From NCBI GenBank assembly GCA_963780135.1, contig CAWAAR010000002.1:124001-188000 (forward strand): a DNA stretch of 64,000 bases. Reading direction: 5' to 3'. Numbering within the stretch: position 1 is the stretch's first letter; every line of letters begins with the position of its first letter. Below the pieces are notes generated by a model, which had not been told where the DNA came from, searched no databases, and saw nothing but the letters and a program-made list of their open reading frames with translations. This document shows positions 35,485-43,402 of the stretch, piece after piece. Source of the stretch: Clostridium_AM sp963780135. GTDB taxonomy: Bacteria > Bacillota > Clostridia > Clostridiales > Clostridiaceae. The position numbers and the translations under genes were made by a program.

Positions 35485-36487
35485 AGAAAAAGAAAAATTA
35501 AGTGAATCCATATTAAATTGGAGTACGGGTAATGAAAAGTTTATTAATATAATATCATTGCCTTATAATTCAGCAGAAATATTCATAAAAGTAATATTAA
35601 AATATGTATTAAATTATAAAAAAGTAATATATGTTACAAATGAGAGTCCTGACAAAGTGGACATCATAGAAAAAATAAAAAAATATACAGAATTTAGAGA
35701 TTATACTTATCTTAGAAAAAATGAAGTAGAATCAAGATCGTTACTAAAAATATGTAATTTTTGCAAGGCATCTGAAATAAATGAAAAATTTGATTTAATA
35801 ATTTATGATGACATAAATAGTTTTCCTATACAAAATATTTGTGAAATATTAAATTTAATAACAAAAATATCTAAGGATAATTCTAAAGTCATAATTTATG
35901 CCATAGAAAACGTAATAAGAAACAAAAAAGAGTTTTTGTTTCCCATAAAGGACAATAGAAATCCTATAATAGAGCCGAGAACTATACTTACAAGGATAGA
36001 CATTAGTAAAGATATACCTTTTATGATATATGATTATTTAAAATGGTCTATAAATTGTGGCAGAAAAGTTATTATATGTGTGCCAGATAAGGAAAAGATT
36101 CAAAAGGTACATTCATATATAAAAAATTATTGTAAAGATTTTACTAAAAATATAATGAACTTGTGTAAAGAAAATGATAGCAATAATAATAAAAAAATAA
36201 TTAGTAATTTTGAAAAAGTAAAAAAAGCGATACTAATTACAAATAATTTTTATGAGGTTTTTTCAAACATAAAAAATACAGATATAATGGTATATTTTGC
36301 AGACAATGATGAATTTGACTATAAAAAACTTATTTACTTTTGTGCTAGTGCAGGAAGGAGCGAAAGGGACTTAAAAGGAGAAGTTATATTTTTAGCGAAT
36401 GAAGAAACAGAACATATGGAAAAAGCAAAAAATATAACTAGAAGTTTCAATAAAGAAGCATGGGAAATGGGATTATTAAAAATTTAG
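35453..36487 (+). CDS. Degenerate ComFA-like protein
   Basis: 344 residues. The C-terminal quarter aligns by eye with the helicase 2 domain of the competence helicase ComFA: a parallel GRKVIICVPDKEK strand, ITNNFYEVF in place of the TTTILERGV motif, and FCASAGRSERDLKGEVIFLA in place of QIAGRVGR. Motif II, normally DEVDAFP, is DDINSFP, and there is no Walker A. It is shorter than typical ComFA and lacks the N-terminal zinc cysteines. It sits between recD2 and comFC, with a 28-nt overlap with comFC, as comFA does. ATPase activity is unlikely; it may be a retained scaffold or be decaying. ATG 35471 is an alternative start. Confidence 0.65.
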   Translation: MLLFQKMKLSKEKEKLSESILNWSTGNEKFINIISLPYNSAEIFIKVILKYVLNYKKVIYVTNESPDKVDIIEKIKKYTEFRDYTYLRKNEVESRSLLKICNFCKASEINEKFDLIIYDDINSFPIQNICEILNLITKISKDNSKVIIYAIENVIRNKKEFLFPIKDNRNPIIEPRTILTRIDISKDIPFMIYDYLKWSINCGRKVIICVPDKEKIQKVHSYIKNYCKDFTKNIMNLCKENDSNNNKKIISNFEKVKKAILITNNFYEVFSNIKNTDIMVYFADNDEFDYKKLIYFCASAGRSERDLKGEVIFLANEETEHMEKAKNITRSFNKEAWEMGLLKI

Positions 36488-37140
36488 TGTTTTTAAAAGA
36501 TTGCTTGTTAGAAACTATATATTCAAATGATGAAAAATGTATATTTTGTGGAGAAGAAACTTATGAGGATAAATATATATGCAATAGGTGTGAAAAATTA
36601 ATAAAATTTTGTAACTATGGATTTAATGTACAAAAAGGAAAAATCAGTTTTAAATGCTACAGTGTATCATACTACTCAGGTGTTATTATGAAGCTTATAT
36701 TGCAGCTAAAGTACAAAAGCAATTTTATAGCTGGGCAGGTAATTTCACAGTATATGATAAAGCTAATAAAAAATAAAAATATTGAATGTGATTATATAAC
36801 TTATATTCCCATGAGCAAAAAGCGGTTAAAAATTAGAGGATATAATCAAAGCGCTTACCTAGCAAAAATGATATCAAAAGATATAGATATTCCTGTTATT
36901 AATTGTTTAAAAAAGATAAAAGATACTAAAGACCAAATTGGATTAGGCAGTGAAGAAAGGTGGAAAAACATCGAAGGAAGCTTTAAATTTTCAAAAAATC
37001 ACTATATTAAAAATAAAAATATATTAATAGTTGATGATGTTCTAACCACTGGTGCTACTACAGTTTGCTGTGCTTTAGAGCTAAAAAAATATGGAGCAAA
37101 AGAAATTACTATATTGACTGTAGCAAAAAGTAGAGTATAA
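36460..37140 (+). CDS. comFC: ComFC/GntX-type phosphoribosyltransferase-like protein
   Basis: 226 residues: an N-terminal zinc-finger-like pair of CxxC motifs (CIFC and CNRC, about residues 27-45), then a PRTase fold with the PRPP signature ILIVDDVLTTGATT near residue 188. ComFC is required for DNA uptake in competent bacteria; the chemical reaction is not established. The start overlaps the ComFA-like gene, so translation is coupled. The 3' end carries the promoter of the following RNA. Confidence 0.9.
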   Translation: MGNGIIKNLVFLKDCLLETIYSNDEKCIFCGEETYEDKYICNRCEKLIKFCNYGFNVQKGKISFKCYSVSYYSGVIMKLILQLKYKSNFIAGQVISQYMIKLIKNKNIECDYITYIPMSKKRLKIRGYNQSAYLAKMISKDIDIPVINCLKKIKDTKDQIGLGSEERWKNIEGSFKFSKNHYIKNKNILIVDDVLTTGATTVCCALELKKYGAKEITILTVAKSRV

Positions 37141-37141
37141 T
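37114..37141 (+). promoter_or_regulatory. Sigma-A promoter of the raiA-type RNA
   Basis: TTGACT (37114-37119), a 16-nt spacer and TATAAT (37136-37141), inside the end of comFC. The predicted start is about 37148-37150, just before the first paired base of the RNA. Confidence 0.82.
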
Positions 37142-37149
37142 TTTATTAT

Positions 37150-37362
37150 ATGGAAGTCAGGTTTGTGGTTGAAAGTCGATGCCAGTCGCAGGCAAAACGA
37201 TCCACGTAAGTTAAATAAAATGTTTAATGAGCATGGTGCGGTTTAGATGTAAGTCCTGCCGTCATACGAAGGCGAGAGAGTTAGTAGTGAGAGGTTAATT
37301 CCCGGTAGCGGTCGCTCCAGCAGGCGAGTGTGGGGTCAAAGACCAGGTCAACTGACTTTATA
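37150..37362 (+). ncRNA. raiA-type structured non-coding RNA
   Basis: About 210 nt of unusually G+C-rich, non-coding sequence in an A+T-rich region. The ends pair: AAGTCAGGTT (37154-37163) with AACTGACTT (37350-37358), one bulge. Inside are further helices, for example GGGTC/GACC and a GGCGAG-type segment. It has its own consensus promoter and intrinsic terminator and lies directly upstream of the hibernation factor gene (RaiA/HPF). That is where the raiA RNA motif, found by comparative genomics in Firmicutes, occurs. The family is assigned from position, size, and structure; covariance-model scoring was not possible. Confidence 0.8.
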
Positions 37363-37363
37363 T

Positions 37364-37407
37364 AAAAGTTCTTAATCTTTTTAGATTAAGAACTTTTTAT
37401 TTTTTTG
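37364..37407 (+). terminator. Intrinsic terminator of the raiA-type RNA
   Basis: AAAAGTTCTTAATCT pairs perfectly with AGATTAAGAACTTTT, followed by TATTTTTTTG. It shows that the RNA is a separate transcript from the gene downstream. Confidence 0.92.
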
Positions 37408-37515
37408 ATTTTTGAATATAATATTAAGTGAAACAAAAAATTAAGAATAGATAAAGAATATTAAGGAATATTAATATAAGATTAAATAATATTTTGTTAA
37501 TTACTTTTAATGGTC

Positions 37516-37544
37516 TTGTAATTTATTATAAACAGTATTAAAAT
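37516..37544 (+). promoter_or_regulatory. Possible promoter of the hibernation factor gene
   Basis: TTGTAA (37516-37521), a 17-nt spacer and TAAAAT (37539-37544), about 80 nt before the start codon. Confidence 0.45.
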
Positions 37545-37625
37545 AGAATTAACAAAAAATCAAAAAATTCTTAATTTTACAATATGATGATATTTGTCAT
37601 ATTTAATAAGGAAGGGGCTGAAAGT

Positions 37626-38153
37626 ATGAGAATAACAGTAAGTGGAAAAAATATTGAGGTAACTAGTGCATTAAGAAATACAGTGGAGAGGAAGTTATCA
37701 AAACTTGAAAAGTATTTCAACCCTGATGTAGAAGTATATGCTACATTAAGTGTTCAAAAAAATAGACAGATACTAGAAGTTACAATACCTTTTAATGGAG
37801 TCATATTAAGAGGAGAAGAAGAAAATGATGATATGTATGCATCTATTGATTTAGTTGTAGATAAATTAGAAGGTCAAATAAGAAAACAGAAAACAAAACT
37901 TCAAAGAAGGATTCACTCAGATTCACTAAAGTTTCAGTTTATACCTGACTTAGAACCAAAAGATAAAGAAGAATCAAAAATAGTAAAGACAAAAAGATTT
38001 GCTATAAAGCCTATGTCTTCAGAAGAAGCAGTTCTTCAAATGGATCTTTTAGGACATAATTTCTTTGTATATAAGAGTGCAGAAGATGGAGAAGTAAATG
38101 TAGTTTATAAGAGAAAAGATGGTAATTATGGTTTAATAGAACCTGAATTTTAA
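37626..38153 (+). CDS. hpf: Ribosome hibernation promoting factor (long form)
   Basis: 175 residues from ATG 37626, with ribosome binding site AAGGGGCTGAAAG. The N-terminal domain (about 1-100, beginning MRITVSGKNIEVTSAL) binds the 30S decoding centre. A linker and a C-terminal dimerisation domain (about 118-175, FAIKPMSSEEAVLQMDLLGH) make it the long HPF that builds 100S ribosome dimers in stationary phase. Also named RaiA or YvyD. Confidence 0.95.
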   Translation: MRITVSGKNIEVTSALRNTVERKLSKLEKYFNPDVEVYATLSVQKNRQILEVTIPFNGVILRGEEENDDMYASIDLVVDKLEGQIRKQKTKLQRRIHSDSLKFQFIPDLEPKDKEESKIVKTKRFAIKPMSSEEAVLQMDLLGHNFFVYKSAEDGEVNVVYKRKDGNYGLIEPEF

Positions 38154-38163
38154 AATTAAAAAA

Positions 38164-38194
38164 GCAAGAGGAAGCGTAAAGCTTCCTCTTTTTA
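38164..38194. terminator. Bidirectional terminator between hpf and the HAD-like gene
   Basis: AAGAGGAAGC pairs with GCTTCCTCTT around GTAAA. A T-run follows on the plus strand and GCTTTTTTA on the minus strand. Confidence 0.85.
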
Positions 38195-38198
38195 AAGG

Positions 38199-38963
38199 TT
38201 AATCTAGTTTTAAAAAATAGGCTAGATTTTTAAAGTTATCTATAACTAAATCTGTATCATAGGGAGATTTTATATAATCATCAAGTTTAGTTTTGTCTGT
38301 AAGAAGCAAAATAACCTTACATCCAGCTCGTTCGTATTGCATATAATCATCTCTTAAGATGTCTGTTATAACTATGGTGTTTTTTGAAATAATACTTAAA
38401 TTTTTGAATAAATAATAAGTATTATAAACTGGAGGAGTATCAGGTATTATAAGCCTGTTTTTGTAAAAAGTCTTTAAGTATTTTATACTACAGTCTTTAC
38501 TGCAAAAACTGCAGTGATAAAGTCGATTGGTACATAAATTTGAAGATAAGACTAAAGGAATGGAAGATTTATTTATAATTTTAAAGTCTTCAGTTTTTAT
38601 ATTATTTGTGCATATAAATATTACATCTGGAGTATCTTCGTCTATTTTTATATTAGATATATGAAAATCATTATAGTCCTTAGAATCACTTATAGGGTAA
38701 ACTGAAAAGTTATTATATAAATTTAAACAGTATTTTATTAAAAAGTAATTCGGAGTCATTACATTGTCAAAATTACAGTGTATGTTATTATCTTTTAAAA
38801 GCCTAAAGAGCCCAGATCTACTTATATCACAGTTGTGAGTAAAAAAAAAGCATCTGTTAGGAGAAACTTTATTAATAAAATCTATAAAATAAGACTTAGA
38901 AAGATTGGTACAGGTTAATAATCTATCTACATAAAAAATAAACTGTGGTGAATCAGGAATCAT
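38199..38963 (-). CDS. Degenerate HAD-like (NagD-type) pseudophosphatase
   Basis: 254 residues with the outline of a NagD/AraL-type HAD phosphatase but altered catalytic sites. The nucleophile motif DxDGT appears as YVDRLL (Tyr11 where the first Asp should be). Motif II is FFTHNCDISRS (Thr42 kept). The region of motif III, TPPVYNTYYLF, lacks the usual Lys. Motif IV is ITDILRDD (Asp201, Asp205-206 kept). The ending AGCKVILLLTDKTKLDDY matches the usual AGMKTILVLTGVT-type segment. An added cysteine group, Cys151, Cys154 and Cys158, lies in the cap. AGGAGTGAT precedes the ATG. Probably non-catalytic. Confidence 0.55.
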   Translation of the reverse strand: MIPDSPQFIFYVDRLLTCTNLSKSYFIDFINKVSPNRCFFFTHNCDISRSGLFRLLKDNNIHCNFDNVMTPNYFLIKYCLNLYNNFSVYPISDSKDYNDFHISNIKIDEDTPDVIFICTNNIKTEDFKIINKSSIPLVLSSNLCTNRLYHCSFCSKDCSIKYLKTFYKNRLIIPDTPPVYNTYYLFKNLSIISKNTIVITDILRDDYMQYERAGCKVILLLTDKTKLDDYIKSPYDTDLVIDNFKNLAYFLKLD

Positions 38964-39169
38964 AAAATCACTCCTAAAATTAATTTTAATATAGATTTAA
39001 TCTATAGGTTATTATGATAATATTATACTATATTTTAAATTTCATTAATAGTTAAATATACAATTGTTGTCATTAAAGTAATACAATATGTCAATAATAT
39101 AAATTAATAATAATGAAATACATCAAATGTAACAAAATTTTAAACTATTTAAAAGTATTAGCATTAAAG

Positions 39170-39198
39170 TTGAATAGCCAAGAATTAGATGTTATAAT
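39170..39198 (+). promoter_or_regulatory. Sigma-A promoter of secA
   Basis: TTGAAT (39170-39175), a 17-nt spacer and TATAAT (39193-39198), about 48 nt before the start codon. Confidence 0.75.
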
Positions 39199-39245
39199 CT
39201 ATAAGGTATGATTTTATAAAAATTTGATATGTGAGGATGAAAACA

Positions 39246-41756
39246 ATGAATATTTTTCAGAAAATGTTTGGTTCATATAGTGAACGAGAAGTTAAAAGGA
39301 TAATACCTATTATTAATAAGATAGATGTTTTAGATCCTGAAATTCAAAAATTAAGTGATGATGAATTAAAAGCTAAAACAGTTGAATTTAAAGGAAGAGT
39401 AGAAAATGGAGAAAGTTTGGACTCGTTACTACCAGAAGCTTTTGCTGTAGTTAGAGAAGCTTCTTTTAGAACTATAGGTTTAAAACACTTCAGAGAGCAA
39501 CTTATAGGAGGAATAGTTCTTCACCAAGGAAGAATATCAGAAATGAAAACTGGGGAAGGTAAAACTTTAGTTGCTACATTACCAGCTTACTTAAATGGAC
39601 TTACAGGAAATGGTGTACATATAGTTACAGTAAATGATTATCTTGCTAAAAGAGATAGAGACACTATGGCACCAGTGTATGAGTTCCTAGGACTTACAGT
39701 AGGTGTAATTCTTCATGACTTAGATCAAACTCAAAGACAAGAAGCTTATAAATGTGATATAACATATGGTACTAATAGTGAGTATGGTTTTGATTACTTA
39801 AGAGATAACATGGTTATATATAAAGAAGAGAGAGTACAGAGGGGCTTGAATTTTGCTATAGTGGATGAAGTTGACTCTATTTTAATAGATGAAGCTAGAA
39901 CACCTCTTATAATCTCTGGAGAAGGAGAAAAGTCCACTGATTTTTATAAAGTAGCAGATTATTTCGCTAAATCTTTAATTAAAGAAACAGATCTTACAAT
40001 TGATGAAAAAGCCAATGCAGTAATGCTTACTGATGAAGGTATTGAAAAAGCAGAAAAGTTCTTTAAGATGGATAACTTTGCAGATCCTGAACATATGGAA
40101 GTTCAACATCATGTAGTGCAGGCGTTGAAAGCTAACTACATGATGAAGAGAGATAAAGACTATATGGTAAAAGATGGCGAAGTAATGATCGTAGATGAAT
40201 TTACAGGAAGAATGATGGAAGGTAGAAGATATAGTGATGGCCTTCATCAAGCCATAGAAGCAAAAGAAGGAGTTAAAGTAGAAAGAGAATCAAAAACTCT
40301 TGCAACTATAACATACCAGAACTATTTTAGAATTTTTAAGAAGCTAGCAGGTATGACAGGTACTGCTTTAACAGAAGAAAATGAATTTAGAGAAATATAC
40401 GGATTAGATGTAATAGTAGTTCCTACTCATAGACCAATAGCTAGACAAGATTTACCTGATGTAGTTTATAAAACTGCTAAAGGAAAATTTAAAGCTATAG
40501 TAGAGGATATAGTTGAAACATATAAAAAGGGTCAGCCTTCACTTGTAGGTACAGTAAGCATAGAAAAATCAGAATTGCTTTCTGATATGTTAAAGAAAAA
40601 AGGTGTACCTCATCAAGTACTTAATGCTAAATTCCATGAAAAAGAGGCAGATATAATATCTCATGCTGGAGAAAGTGGAATGGTTACTATAGCAACTAAC
40701 ATGGCAGGCCGTGGTACAGACATAAAACTTGGCGAAGGTGTTGTAGAAGCTGGTGGATTAAAGATTATAGGTACTGAAAGACATGAATCAAGAAGAATTG
40801 ATAACCAACTTAGAGGTCGTTCAGGTCGTCAAGGTGATCCAGGTGCATCAAGATTTTATGTTTCACTAGAAGATGATCTTATGAGAATATTTGGTTCTGA
40901 TAAACTTCAAAATTTAGTTGGAAAATTAGGACTTGGTGATGATGAAGCTATAGAAAGTAAAATGGTTTCAGGTGCCATAGAAAATGCACAGAAGAAGGTA
41001 GAAGGAAATAACTTTGATATAAGAAAAACAGTAGTTCAGTATGATGATGTAGTTAATAAGCAAAGGGAAATTATATATAGACAGAGATCACAAGTACTTG
41101 AAGGAGAAGACTTAAAAGAACAAGTGCAAACTATGGCTAAGGATTTAATTTCCACAGTAGTAGGTTCACATATGTCAGGCGTGGAAGAAGAATTTGAAAA
41201 TGACATAACAAAACTTATTGATTACATGGAAGAATTATATGTTCCAAAGGATTCTGTTAAGATAGAAGACTTGATTAATTTATCTAATGAAGAAATGAAA
41301 GAAAAATTTGTAGAAATAGCGCAAAATATATATTCACACAAAGAAGAAGAGTTTAGCCAAGAACAAATGAGAGAAATAGAAAGAGTTATTCTTCTAAGAG
41401 TTGTAGATACAAAATGGATGGATCATATAGATGATATGGAACATTTAAAACGAGGAATAGGACTTAGGGCATATAGACAGCAGGATCCAGCTCAAGCGTA
41501 TCAGTTTGAGGGAAGTGAAATGTTTGAAGAAATGATATACAACATAAAGGTGGATACTATTAAGTATTTATTACATGTTGAGATACAGAGAGCCCCAGAA
41601 AGAGAAAGAGTAGTTAAAGAAATTCATACTAATCAAGCAGAAGATGACTCAATAAAAAAACAACCAATTAAGAAAGAAAAAACAGTTGGTAGAAATGATA
41701 TGTGTCCATGTGGCAGTGGTAAGAAATATAAGAACTGTTGTGGAAGGTTTGAATAA
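39246..41756 (+). CDS. secA: Preprotein translocase ATPase SecA
   Basis: Motor that pushes preproteins through SecYEG. 836 residues from ATG 39246, with GAGGA at 39233-39237. Walker A is MKTGEGKT (about 100-107), Walker B is VDEVDSILID, helicase motif VI is RGRSGRQGDPG, and the C-terminal zinc motif CPCGSGKKYKNCC (820-832) binds SecB or ribosomes. Upstream in-frame GTG/ATG codons overlap the ribosome binding site. Confidence 0.98.
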   Translation: MNIFQKMFGSYSEREVKRIIPIINKIDVLDPEIQKLSDDELKAKTVEFKGRVENGESLDSLLPEAFAVVREASFRTIGLKHFREQLIGGIVLHQGRISEMKTGEGKTLVATLPAYLNGLTGNGVHIVTVNDYLAKRDRDTMAPVYEFLGLTVGVILHDLDQTQRQEAYKCDITYGTNSEYGFDYLRDNMVIYKEERVQRGLNFAIVDEVDSILIDEARTPLIISGEGEKSTDFYKVADYFAKSLIKETDLTIDEKANAVMLTDEGIEKAEKFFKMDNFADPEHMEVQHHVVQALKANYMMKRDKDYMVKDGEVMIVDEFTGRMMEGRRYSDGLHQAIEAKEGVKVERESKTLATITYQNYFRIFKKLAGMTGTALTEENEFREIYGLDVIVVPTHRPIARQDLPDVVYKTAKGKFKAIVEDIVETYKKGQPSLVGTVSIEKSELLSDMLKKKGVPHQVLNAKFHEKEADIISHAGESGMVTIATNMAGRGTDIKLGEGVVEAGGLKIIGTERHESRRIDNQLRGRSGRQGDPGASRFYVSLEDDLMRIFGSDKLQNLVGKLGLGDDEAIESKMVSGAIENAQKKVEGNNFDIRKTVVQYDDVVNKQREIIYRQRSQVLEGEDLKEQVQTMAKDLISTVVGSHMSGVEEEFENDITKLIDYMEELYVPKDSVKIEDLINLSNEEMKEKFVEIAQNIYSHKEEEFSQEQMREIERVILLRVVDTKWMDHIDDMEHLKRGIGLRAYRQQDPAQAYQFEGSEMFEEMIYNIKVDTIKYLLHVEIQRAPERERVVKEIHTNQAEDDSIKKQPIKKEKTVGRNDMCPCGSGKKYKNCCGRFE

Positions 41757-41790
41757 TAAATAGGTAAAAGCTAAAGCAATGTTAAAGACT

Positions 41791-41825
41791 AGAAGAACTT
41801 TTTGCCATAGGCAAAAAGTTCTTCT
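41791..41825. repeat. 16-bp perfect hairpin between secA and prfB
   Basis: AGAAGAACTTTTTGCC (41791-41806) pairs perfectly with GGCAAAAAGTTCTTCT (41810-41825) around ATA. It lacks a following T-run, so it may be a transcript-processing or attenuation hairpin rather than a classic terminator. Confidence 0.6.
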
Positions 41826-41848
41826 TACATTAAGGGGAGAGTGATTAG

Positions 41849-42953
41849 ATGATAATTCAATTAGAAGAAACATTGAATTTTTTGAATGAATTACATGAAA
41901 CTATAGAAGAGATTAGGGATTCACTTTGACGTAGAAGTTATTAAAAATAAAATAGAAGAACTACAAAGAAAAATGCAAGAACCCAATTTTTGGGATGATA
42001 CAGTTAAAGCACAGGAAATAACAGGAGAAGAAAAATTTCTTAAATCAAGACTAGATAAATATAAGGAGCTTGAAAGTAGAATTGAGGATACTGAATTTTT
42101 AGTCAAGCTTGCAATAGAAGAAAACGACTTTTCTTCAACAAAGGATATGATAAAAGAAGTAGAAGAAATTAAAAATGAAACAGAAAGATTTAGAATTGAA
42201 GTTCTGCTTTCTGGAGAATATGATAAAAATAATGCTATAATGAATATTCATGTAGGTGTTGGAGGTACTGATGCTCAAGATTGGACAGAAATGCTTCTTA
42301 GAATGTATACAAGATGGGCAGAAAAAAAAGAATTCAAAATAGAAACTATAGATATTCTTCCAGCTGAGGATGCAGGCATTAAAAGTGCTACTTTAAGAAT
42401 AATAGGTGAATTCGCATATGGATACCTAAAGGCGGAAAAAGGAATACACAGATTGGTTAGAATATCACCCTTCAATTCTAATGGAAAAAGACAGACTTCT
42501 TTTGCATCCATTGAAATACTACCTGAATTAACTAATAGCCAAGATATAGATATAAGACCAGAAGACATAAGAGTTGATACGTATAGATCTAGTGGTGCAG
42601 GTGGGCAGCATGTAAACAAAACAGAATCTGCTATTAGGATAACTCATAATGCTACAGGAATTGTAGTACAATGTCAAAATCAAAGAAGTCAACATCATAA
42701 TAAGGATGAAGCAATGAAAATGTTGAAAGCAAAACTTGCGGAACTCAAAGAAAGAGCTCATAAAGAAAAGATAGAAGACTTAACTGGAGAGCTCAAGGAC
42801 ATGGGCTGGGGAAGCCAAATAAGATCTTATGTATTTCAGCCTTATACTATGGTAAAAGATCATAGAACGGCTGTAGAGAGCGGTAATATAAATGCAGTAA
42901 TGGATGGAGACATAGATCAGTTTATAAATGAATATTTGAAACAATATAATTGA
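41849..42953 (+). CDS. prfB: Peptide chain release factor 2 (programmed +1 frameshift)
   Basis: Reads UGA and UAA stop codons. Frame 1 starts at ATG 41849 (AAGGGGAG upstream) and runs 26 codons to the in-frame TGA at 41927-41929. The site CTTTGAC at 41924-41930 shifts the ribosome +1, and frame 2 continues from GAC 41928 to 42953, giving 367 residues. An internal Shine-Dalgarno-like AGGGAT lies just before the shift. Downstream are the RF2 tripeptide SPF (RISPFNSNG) and the catalytic GAGGQHVN. Low RF2 lets the shift occur and restores RF2. The order secA-prfB is common in Firmicutes. Confidence 0.95.
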
Positions 42954-43402
42954 TAGCATAAGAATAAGCATATTGAACATAAAATAGTTTTTAACCAGGG
43001 ATTTCAAGAGGCTTTACCTTAGAGTAACAACAATATATTAACCATCGCCTGTAGTTAGCTTAAAGAGCTTCTTACAGGCGATTATGTTTTGATGATATAA
43101 AAGGCTTGAGGAGAAATCGCATAATTAAATTAATCAAATAATATTAGATGAGACTAAAAAGCTTATTATAATTTGTTTGAAATTTCATGTTTTAATGAAG
43201 TGCATTAGTCTTAAAATATATATTAATTTGCAAAATGTTATATGAGTGGTGTAATATATTATTAGCTATTTTTAACAAAAATGAGGAGATAGTATATTAT
43301 TATTGAATTAATAACCTAATATGTATATAGAGCATCTTTAAATTGATATTGTCTAAAAGGTGACTAAATTAAGATAATAAAGTTGGAGGTAAGTATAGTA
43401 AT
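42954..43402. other. Non-coding gap between prfB and tex
   Basis: About 450 nt without a supported gene. It holds a terminator-like hairpin, ATCGCCTGTA/TACAGGCGAT (43044-43082), with an inner AGCT/AGCT stem and TATGTTTT after it. The rest is A+T-rich and I see no recognisable motif. Confidence 0.45.
43044..43090 (+). terminator. Probable terminator of prfB
   Basis: ATCGCCTGTA pairs perfectly with TACAGGCGAT, enclosing a smaller AGCT stem. The T-run is interrupted (TATGTTTT). Confidence 0.6.
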
